The notes under the pieces were generated by a model. It was not told where the DNA came from and ran no database searches. It was given only the letters and a program-made list of their open reading frames with translations. Made by a program: the position numbers and the translations under genes. 7,194 nt of DNA, from assembly GCA_002387605.1 (NCBI GenBank), contig DGJU01000069.1, positions 12,268-19,461 of the forward strand, written 5' to 3'. This document shows positions 1 to 5,838 of the stretch, piece by piece. Numbering within the stretch: position 1 is the stretch's first letter; every line of letters starts with the position of its first letter. The stretch comes from Alphaproteobacteria bacterium UBA4588 (GTDB taxonomy: Bacteria > Pseudomonadota > Alphaproteobacteria > Puniceispirillales > Puniceispirillaceae).

Positions 1-104
1 TGGCAGGAACTACCCAACACACCCACACATTAGCACCCCAGAAGATTTGAGCGCGGTCAAGCGAAAAAACTACAAAAATAAGCGATCTCTTGCATTGCAA
101 CATC

Positions 105-120
105 ACCCCATATCATGTAG
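105..120. promoter_or_regulatory. Degenerate second NrdR box upstream of nrdJ
   Basis: The 16 bases match the NrdR consensus (acaCwAtATaTwGtgt) at 10 of 16 positions, including the C at position 4, the central A-T-A-T run and the G at position 13. It starts 31 bp before the perfect box at 136, leaving a 15-bp spacer. Known NrdR sites usually come as pairs with this roughly three-helical-turn phasing, often one strong and one weak. The spacing is the main reason for the call; sequence alone would not support it. Confidence 0.5.
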
Positions 121-149
121 TCTACATACTCACAAACACAATATATAGT
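121..149 (+). promoter_or_regulatory. Probable nrdJ promoter overlapping the NrdR box
   Basis: A candidate -35 TCTACA (121-126, 4 of 6 against TTGACA) and a -10 TATAGT (144-149, 5 of 6 against TATAAT) are separated by 17 bp. The -10 lies wholly inside the perfect NrdR box and the -35 sits between the two boxes, so bound NrdR would block RNA polymerase. Transcription would begin near 156, giving a leader of about 70 nt before the nrdJ start. The region is AT-rich and a -10 can occur in it by chance, so this is an inference from position and match. Confidence 0.45.
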
Positions 150-151
150 GT
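136..151. promoter_or_regulatory. NrdR box (perfect consensus match)
   Basis: The sequence acacaatatatagtgt fits the published NrdR consensus acaCwAtATaTwGtgt at all 16 positions and is nearly palindromic. NrdR is the zinc-ribbon/ATP-cone repressor of ribonucleotide reductase genes and senses the ATP/dATP state. The box lies 73 bp before the nrdJ start codon, the expected place for an operator. With the weaker box at 105-120 it forms the usual tandem arrangement. The nrdR gene itself is not in the window. Confidence 0.9.
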
Positions 152-224
152 GTTTATAGGTTAAATGCACCGTGTAACTAACGGTTTTTCATTATTTTTT
201 TGGTGAGCTACACAGAGGTCAGAG

Positions 225-3200
225 ATGCGCTTTGAGAGACAATTTACTACTGCCGGAACCCACCCTTACAACGATGTTCCTTTTCGTACGGCATCAAGTG
301 AAATTCGCAACCCCGATGGAACAGTTGTGTTCTCAGCTGAAAACGTCGAGGTGCCAGAACAATTCAGTCAGGTTGCAACAGACATTCTGGCTCAGAAATA
401 TTTTCGGAAAGCTGGTGTGCCAGCTGCGCTGAAGAGAATCGAAGAAAACGACGTACCATCATGGCTATGGCGTTCGGTTCCCGACGAAGCTGCATTGGCA
501 AAATTACCAGCAGAAGACCGCTATGTCGGCGAATCATCTGCAAAGCAGGTTTTTAACCGCCTGGTCGGTACATGGACATATTGGGGCTGGAAAGGTGGCT
601 ATTTCACCGCAGAAGAAGACGCCCAGACTTATTATGATGAAATGAGCTTCATGCTGGCATCACAGATGGCAGCGCCAAATTCCCCACAATGGTTCAATAC
701 CGGTCTGCATTGGGCCTATGGCATTGATGGCCCAAGTCAGGGTCACTTCTATGTTGATTTTGAATCTGGTAAAATGGTGCGCTCAAAATCCTCTTATGAG
801 CATCCTCAGCCACATGCCTGTTTCATTCAGGCTGTCAGTGACGATCTGGTCAATGAAGGCGGCATCATGGATTTGTGGGTGCGTGAAGCGCGCCTGTTTA
901 AATATGGCTCAGGCACTGGTTCAAACTTCTCGCGTCTGCGTGGTTCAGGCGAGAGCCTGTCAGGCGGCGGCAAATCATCAGGTTTGATGAGCTTCTTGAA
1001 AATTGGTGACCGCGCGGCGGGCGCCATCAAATCAGGCGGCACAACACGCCGTGCGGCCAAAATGGTCACTGTTGATATCGATCATCCTGATATCGAAGAA
1101 TATATCGACTGGAAAGTTGTCGAAGAGCAAAAGGTTGCGGCGCTGGTTGCAGGCTCAAAACTTGCCCAAAAGCATATGAGTGAAGTGATGTCTGCTTGTG
1201 TTGATGCAACAGATATTTCAGACGAAGACAGATATAACCCGCGCGCTAACAAACCGCTGAAAAAGGCTATTCTGTCTGCTCGTAAATCAATGATCCCTGA
1301 AAACTACGTGCAACGGGTTATTCAGTTTGCGCAGCAGGGTTTCACTGAAATCGACTTCAAAACCTATGATACAGACTGGGACTCAGACGCCTATCTGACA
1401 GTCGCAGGTCAGAACTCAAATAACTCAGTACGGGTCACAAATGACTTCCTGAACGCTGTTCTGGAAAAAGGTGACTGGGAGCTTATCCGTCGCACAGATG
1501 GTAAGGTTTCAAGCCGGGTTAGTGCGAGCGAGCTGTGGGACAAAATTGCCCATGCTGCATGGGCTTGTGCTGATCCTGGCCTGCAATATGATACAACCAT
1601 CAATGAATGGCATACATGTCCTGCAGGGGGCCGCATTAATGCGTCTAACCCGTGTTCAGAATATATGTTCCTTGATGATACAGCCTGTAACCTTGCATCC
1701 CTCAACCTGATGCAGTTCCGCCATGAAGATGGCAGCTTTGATATTCAGCGCTTTGAGCATGCCGTTCGGCTTTGGACATTGACGTTAGAAGTATCCGTGC
1801 TGATGGCGCAATTCCCGTCAAAGGAAATTGCCAGAGGGTCATATGACTACCGGACATTGGGTCTCGGCTTTGCAAATATTGGCGGATTGCTAATGGCAGC
1901 TGGCTACTCTTATGACAGTGATGAAGCGCGCGGCTTATGCGGCGCTATCTCAGCTGTTATGACGGGCCGTTCCTATGCGACCTCTGCTGAAATTGCCTCT
2001 GAGGTTGGAACCTTCCCGCGTTATGAAGATAATGCTGATAACATGCTACGCGTGATGCGTAATCACCGGCTTGCCGCATATGGCAAATCAGAGGGTTATG
2101 AGGGCTTGTCTGTTCTGCCAGTTGCTCTTGCTCATAATGACTGCCCTGACAAAAACCTCATCACAGCAGCTATGGCAGCATGGGATGATGCGGTTGCGCT
2201 CGGCGAGAAGCATGGCTATCGTAACGCTCAGTCAACCGTGATCGCGCCAACCGGCACAATCGGCCTTGTAATGGATTGTGACACAACAGGTATCGAGCCA
2301 GACTTTGCCATCGTAAAATTCAAGAAACTGGCCGGTGGTGGTTACTTCAAAATCATTAACCGGGTTGTTCCAGAGGCACTATCACGCCTTGGCTATACAA
2401 AAAACCAGCAACAGGACATTACCCGTTATGCGGTTGGTCATGGCAACCTTGAGAGCTGTCAGTCAGTGTCGATTAATGCATTGAAGGATAAAGGCTTCAC
2501 AGACGCCATTTTAGCAAAGCTTGCTGGCTCACTTGAAAATGCATTCGATATCAAGTTCGCCTTTAACCGCTATGGTTTGGGTGATGATTTCTGCCGTGAT
2601 ACACTTGGTTTCACAGATGAGCAATTGAATGATTTCGACTTCAACATGCTTGAAGCTCTTGGTTTCAGCAAAGAAGAAATCGAAGCAGCCAATATCCATG
2701 TATGTGGCGCGATGACACTCGAAGGCGCACCGCATCTAGATGACGCTCATCTGTCTATCTTTGATTGTGCTAATGTGTGTGGTCGGATTGGCAAGCGGTT
2801 CTTGTCAGTTTCAAGCCATATCACAATGATGGCAGCCTCACAGCCATTCATCTCAGGCGCGATTTCCAAGACAATCAACATGCCAAATAACGCAACGGTT
2901 GAAGAATGTGGAAAAGCCTACATGCAGAGCTGGAAGCTCGGCCTGAAAGCAAACGCACTCTACCGTGATGGCTCAAAACTCAGCCAGCCTCTCTCATCAG
3001 CTCTGGTTGATGATGACGATATGGAAGAGTTTGAAGATGCAGTTGCCTCACCGCAGGCAGCAGCTGTAACGCCGGTCGTTGAGAAGATTGTTGAAAAAAT
3101 CATTGAACGTGAGCGTATCATTCGCAGTGAAGATCGTGAGCGCCTGCCTCATAGACGCAAAGGCTACACTCAGAAAGCATCTGTTGGTGGTCACAAGGTC

Positions 3201-3863
3201 TATCTGCGGACAGGTGAATATGAAGATGGACGTTTGGGTGAAATCTTCATCGATATGCATAAAGAAGGCGCAGCCTTCCGCTCATTGATGAATAATTTCG
3301 CAATCGCTGTCTCCATTGGCCTGCAATATGGTGTGCCACTAGAAGAGTTCGTTGAAGCCTTCACCTTCACCCGCTTTGAGCCACAAGGTATTGTGACAGG
3401 AAATGATGCGATTAAAATGTCGACATCAATCCTTGATTATACGTTCCGTGAGCTAGCAATTTCCTACCTCGACAGGCACGACCTTGGTCATGTCAGCATG
3501 GCTGATCTGGAAATGGACACAACAGGCGGCGGCGAAGCCCAATCAGCGCTCGTCAACAGAGTGACAAGCCGTGGCTTCATCCGGAAACAAGGCCTTGTTG
3601 TCTATTCAAGTGGTGCAGGACAAGCAGCATCAGCTGTTGCAACAGCAGCACCTGAAGCAGCAACCAGCCTGAAACCGGCTCCTGCAGAAGCAACAGCAAC
3701 AGCTGCTGTAATGGGTGCTGCGTCTGTGACAGACCAAATCCAGCAAGCCCGGATGCAAGGGTATGAGGGTGAGAGCTGTCCTGAATGCCAGAACTTCACA
3801 CTAGTACGGAATGGTACTTGCCTGAAATGTAACACCTGCGGCTCGACAACAGGCTGTAGCTAA
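225..3863 (+). CDS. nrdJ: Class II (vitamin B12-dependent) ribonucleotide reductase NrdJ
   Basis: Cytoplasmic enzyme that reduces ribonucleotides to deoxyribonucleotides using adenosylcobalamin as radical source, without oxygen or a NrdB subunit. At 1212 aa it has the usual length for alphaproteobacterial NrdJ. The class II N-terminal region is at about 20-130. C199 and C488 are the expected redox pair, and N475-P-C477-S-E479 carries the thiyl-radical cysteine with its catalytic Asn and Glu; the 11-residue gap from C477 to C488 matches the family. The phosphate-binding loop APTGTIG is at 674-680, followed by D684-C-D-T-T-G-I-E691. An acidic, then charged linker (about 928-973) leads to a TSCPD domain (about 980-1090). 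An Ala/Pro/Thr-rich tether (about 1130-1172) then joins a zinc ribbon with C1185, C1188, C1199, C1202, C1205 and C1211, known in the family to relay reducing equivalents. The ATG has AGAGG at 214-218, 6 bases upstream. No intein interrupts the active site. It appears monocistronic: NrdR sites before it, a terminator after it. Confidence 0.97.
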   Translation: MRFERQFTTAGTHPYNDVPFRTASSEIRNPDGTVVFSAENVEVPEQFSQVATDILAQKYFRKAGVPAALKRIEENDVPSWLWRSVPDEAALAKLPAEDRYVGESSAKQVFNRLVGTWTYWGWKGGYFTAEEDAQTYYDEMSFMLASQMAAPNSPQWFNTGLHWAYGIDGPSQGHFYVDFESGKMVRSKSSYEHPQPHACFIQAVSDDLVNEGGIMDLWVREARLFKYGSGTGSNFSRLRGSGESLSGGGKSSGLMSFLKIGDRAAGAIKSGGTTRRAAKMVTVDIDHPDIEEYIDWKVVEEQKVAALVAGSKLAQKHMSEVMSACVDATDISDEDRYNPRANKPLKKAILSARKSMIPENYVQRVIQFAQQGFTEIDFKTYDTDWDSDAYLTVAGQNSNNSVRVTNDFLNAVLEKGDWELIRRTDGKVSSRVSASELWDKIAHAAWACADPGLQYDTTINEWHTCPAGGRINASNPCSEYMFLDDTACNLASLNLMQFRHEDGSFDIQRFEHAVRLWTLTLEVSVLMAQFPSKEIARGSYDYRTLGLGFANIGGLLMAAGYSYDSDEARGLCGAISAVMTGRSYATSAEIASEVGTFPRYEDNADNMLRVMRNHRLAAYGKSEGYEGLSVLPVALAHNDCPDKNLITAAMAAWDDAVALGEKHGYRNAQSTVIAPTGTIGLVMDCDTTGIEPDFAIVKFKKLAGGGYFKIINRVVPEALSRLGYTKNQQQDITRYAVGHGNLESCQSVSINALKDKGFTDAILAKLAGSLENAFDIKFAFNRYGLGDDFCRDTLGFTDEQLNDFDFNMLEALGFSKEEIEAANIHVCGAMTLEGAPHLDDAHLSIFDCANVCGRIGKRFLSVSSHITMMAASQPFISGAISKTINMPNNATVEECGKAYMQSWKLGLKANALYRDGSKLSQPLSSALVDDDDMEEFEDAVASPQAAAVTPVVEKIVEKIIERERIIRSEDRERLPHRRKGYTQKASVGGHKVYLRTGEYEDGRLGEIFIDMHKEGAAFRSLMNNFAIAVSIGLQYGVPLEEFVEAFTFTRFEPQGIVTGNDAIKMSTSILDYTFRELAISYLDRHDLGHVSMADLEMDTTGGGEAQSALVNRVTSRGFIRKQGLVVYSSGAGQAASAVATAAPEAATSLKPAPAEATATAAVMGAASVTDQIQQARMQGYEGESCPECQNFTLVRNGTCLKCNTCGSTTGCS

Positions 3864-3924
3864 GCGAAGCGGACAGCACAGGCCCAGCAAATAGCAGTCT
3901 AGATGCTAGATGCATGATAAAATA

Positions 3925-3961
3925 ATAAAAACCAGCCAGGTCTTTCTTGGCTGGTTTTTTT
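3925..3961 (+). terminator. Rho-independent terminator after nrdJ
   Basis: A near-perfect stem pairs 3927-3940 with 3946-3959 (core ACCAGCCA / TGGCTGGT, flanked by A-T pairs, with one G-T wobble near the loop). The loop is five bases (3941-3945), and a seven-base T run (3955-3961) ends the structure. It lies about 65 bp past the nrdJ stop. The A-rich left flank gives it a bidirectional shape, but both neighbouring genes run on the + strand, so only forward termination is needed. Confidence 0.93.
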
Positions 3962-4095
3962 ATGGCTGATGGCTATTTCGTTATCGGCGCCCTGCACAGG
4001 ACCCTTGCATTGGCTGGCCGGCTCATGTCATTGTCGGTGCATCATTTTATGACGTTTATCATGCGTCTTCTATCCCATGAAACGGAGATTATTCC

Positions 4096-4563
4096 ATGAC
4101 ATCATCTGCTGAACAGAACCTTGCAAGCCTTGGCATTACACTACCTGAAGCCCCTTCGCCTGCCGCTAATTATGTTCCCTATGTTATTGTTGGTGACATG
4201 GTCTATGTGTCTGGACAGGTGCCCTTTGTGAATGGCGGATTACAAGTTACCGGCAAGGTTGGCGATACTGTCACAATTGAGCAGGCTGCAGGAGAAGCCC
4301 GTATTTGTGCTATCAATCTGATAGCCCAGCTTAAAGCTGCGTGTGGCGGAGATTTATCGCGGGTCGTTCAGGTTGTAAAGCTTGGCGGGTTTGTCGCTTG
4401 TACAGCTGATTTTACTGACCAGCCGGAAGTCATGAATGGCGCATCAAACCTGATGGTAGAAGTATTTGGAGATGCAGGTCGTCATGCACGCTTTGCTGTG
4501 GGAACAAACGCCTTGCCACGTGGTACTTGTGTTGAAGTAGAAGGCATTTTTCAGATTAGCTAA
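4096..4563 (+). CDS. RidA-family (YjgF/YER057c/UK114) protein
   Basis: Small soluble cytoplasmic protein of 155 aa. It belongs to the longer (about 150 aa) branch of the family that also includes the roughly 128-aa E. coli RidA. Family members with the conserved arginine hydrolyse reactive enamine/imine intermediates made by PLP enzymes, protecting the cell from 2-aminoacrylate. Here the HAR motif places R132 at the position of E. coli RidA R105, and E147 falls 15 residues later, matching E120, so the deaminase site looks intact. Other family marks are VYVSGQVP (about 36-43) and the closing VEVEGIFQI. The ATG follows a good ribosome site (CGGAG, 4083-4087, 8 bases upstream); an ATG at 4077 is out of frame. 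It lies behind the nrdJ terminator, so it needs its own promoter; TATCAT at 4057-4062 is a possible -10, but no good -35 accompanies it. The exact substrate is unknown and the symbol ridA is withheld because orthology is uncertain. Confidence 0.93.
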   Translation: MTSSAEQNLASLGITLPEAPSPAANYVPYVIVGDMVYVSGQVPFVNGGLQVTGKVGDTVTIEQAAGEARICAINLIAQLKAACGGDLSRVVQVVKLGGFVACTADFTDQPEVMNGASNLMVEVFGDAGRHARFAVGTNALPRGTCVEVEGIFQIS

Positions 4564-4598
4564 GCCGCAAGATAGCCGTAAATTAGTTTTGCGGGCTT
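4562..4598 (+). other. Possible hairpin between the RidA-family and DUF482 genes
   Basis: The arms AAGCCGCAA (4562-4570) and TTGCGGGCTT (4589-4598) pair over nine bases with a single bulged G, enclosing an 18-nt loop. The left arm overlaps the stop codon of the upstream gene. No T run follows, so it does not look like an intrinsic terminator. It could stabilise the 3' end of the upstream message or tune expression of the downstream gene, or be chance. Confidence 0.3.
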
Positions 4599-4631
4599 GC
4601 CATTGGCGGATGTCTGAGCCATATCACTGTT

Positions 4632-5825
4632 ATGCAAAACCCGCCCTCCCATGCTGATAATACCGCACCTGCTATGGCGGCTGGCCTTACGGTTGTGGCA
4701 ATATCATCTCTTGGTGATATAGACCCGAATGAATGGGATGCGCTGGTACCAGATGCGCATCCTTTTTTGCTCCATGCCTTCCTTTTAGCCTTAGAAGAAA
4801 GTCGCTCTGTGGGGGCTGATACAGGCTGGGAGCCGCTTTATCTAACAGCCCGGACCCAAGAGGGAGCCTTGGTGGCTGCCCTGCCTAATTATGTAAAATA
4901 TAACTCCTATGGCGAGTATGTTTTTGACCATGCATGGGCCAACGGGTTTGAGCGGGCGGGCGGGCATTATTATCCAAAATTTCTGACAGCCATCCCTTTT
5001 ACGCCGGTGCCGGGACCGCGCCTGCTGAGCCGGGAGCAGAACCCCCAGCTTGCTGGTGCAATGGGCGCTGCGCTTACCGAGCTTGCCCAGAATAATGATA
5101 TATCATCCGCCCATATTAATTTCCTGTCTGATGCTGATAGGGCTGTTCTTGATGCGCAAGGATGGATGATACGCAAAGGTGTTCAGTTCCATTGGCATAA
5201 TCACGGCTATCAGCAGTTTGATGATTTCCTTGCCGCCTTATCATCACGTAAACGCAAAAATATCCGCAAAGAACGCAAGAGTCTTGCAGATGACGGCGTG
5301 CGCTTTCTGCAGCTTACCGGCGATGATATTACCCAGCAGCATTGGGATAAATTCTATGAATTCTATCTTGCGACGATTGATAAAAAATGGGGGGGAGCTT
5401 ACTTAACCCGCGGATTTTTCGACCGCATTGGACAGCATCTTGCCGATAAAATCCTACTTATCATGGCTGAACAAGATGGCGATATTATTGCAGGCGCCTT
5501 GAATTTTATTGGCCATGATGCCCTTTATGGACGTAATTGGGGGTGCTTGCGCGAACTGCCTAATTTACATTTTGAGACATGCTATTATCAGGCAATTGAT
5601 TTTGCTATCCGCACCGGGCTATCGCGCGTAGAAGCAGGGGCACAAGGCATACACAAAGTCCAACGCGGCTACGTGCCTGTGATTACCTATTCGGCGCACT
5701 GGATTGGCCATGAAGCCTTCTCAAGCGCCGTTCAGCGCTTCCTTGAGCAAGAAAACAGGCTTGTAGAGGACGAAGCACGGATCATCACGCAACATTCGCC
5801 CTACCGGACACCAGACCCATCCTAA
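4632..5825 (+). CDS. DUF482 / FemAB-like GNAT N-acyltransferase
   Basis: Predicted cytoplasmic N-acyltransferase of 397 aa, a full family length, in the DUF482 (PF04339, COG3146) group, whose members are labelled peptidoglycan biosynthesis or GNAT proteins by similarity to FemAB. The true substrate is not established. Family signatures recognised are the early PLYLK-like segment (here ALPNYVKYNSYGEYVFDHAW), the YYPKFLTAIPFTPVPGPRLL region, the basic block SSRKRKNIRKER (204-215), and the C-terminal GAQG-HK-RGY segment (336 onward). In that segment residue 340 is Ile where I recall the family having Glu. There is no signal peptide or membrane segment. The ATG at 4632 lacks a clear ribosome site; the next in-frame ATG (4674, residue 15) has none either, and an upstream in-frame stop (4584-4586) rules out a much longer form. 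It lies 68 bp after the RidA-family gene, so cotranscription is likely, and its weak start could depend on that. Confidence 0.9.
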   Translation: MQNPPSHADNTAPAMAAGLTVVAISSLGDIDPNEWDALVPDAHPFLLHAFLLALEESRSVGADTGWEPLYLTARTQEGALVAALPNYVKYNSYGEYVFDHAWANGFERAGGHYYPKFLTAIPFTPVPGPRLLSREQNPQLAGAMGAALTELAQNNDISSAHINFLSDADRAVLDAQGWMIRKGVQFHWHNHGYQQFDDFLAALSSRKRKNIRKERKSLADDGVRFLQLTGDDITQQHWDKFYEFYLATIDKKWGGAYLTRGFFDRIGQHLADKILLIMAEQDGDIIAGALNFIGHDALYGRNWGCLRELPNLHFETCYYQAIDFAIRTGLSRVEAGAQGIHKVQRGYVPVITYSAHWIGHEAFSSAVQRFLEQENRLVEDEARIITQHSPYRTPDPS

Positions 5826-5838
5826 CCGATTATCCGTG

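Noticed and set aside
1..29. Possible start of a divergent gene on the minus strand (ATG at 29-27, weak GGGG upstream)
   Set aside because: Only about nine codons are visible and the peptide has no recognisable character; the evidence is too thin to call a gene.
1..224. Possible cobalamin riboswitch before the B12-dependent reductase gene
   Set aside because: I see no B12-box-like GCCACTG motif or fitting helices, the region is AT-rich, and the predicted leader after the promoter is only about 70 nt. NrdR sites explain the control region better.
827..1069. Minus-strand open frame inside nrdJ (similar ones at 1409-1705, 2529-2735, 3048-3260 and 3602-3835)
   Set aside because: These lie antisense to strongly conserved NrdJ coding sequence and their translations resemble no known protein; they are shadows of the real frame.
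1620..1700. Intein at the ribonucleotide reductase active site, a common insertion point
   Set aside because: The NPCSE motif and the following C488 segment are continuous at normal spacing, with no splicing-domain sequence.
3913..4063. Inverted repeat CATGATAAA / TTTATCATG flanking the nrdJ terminator
   Set aside because: The arms are AT-rich, nine bases long and 133 bp apart, with no other structure linking them; chance is the simplest explanation.
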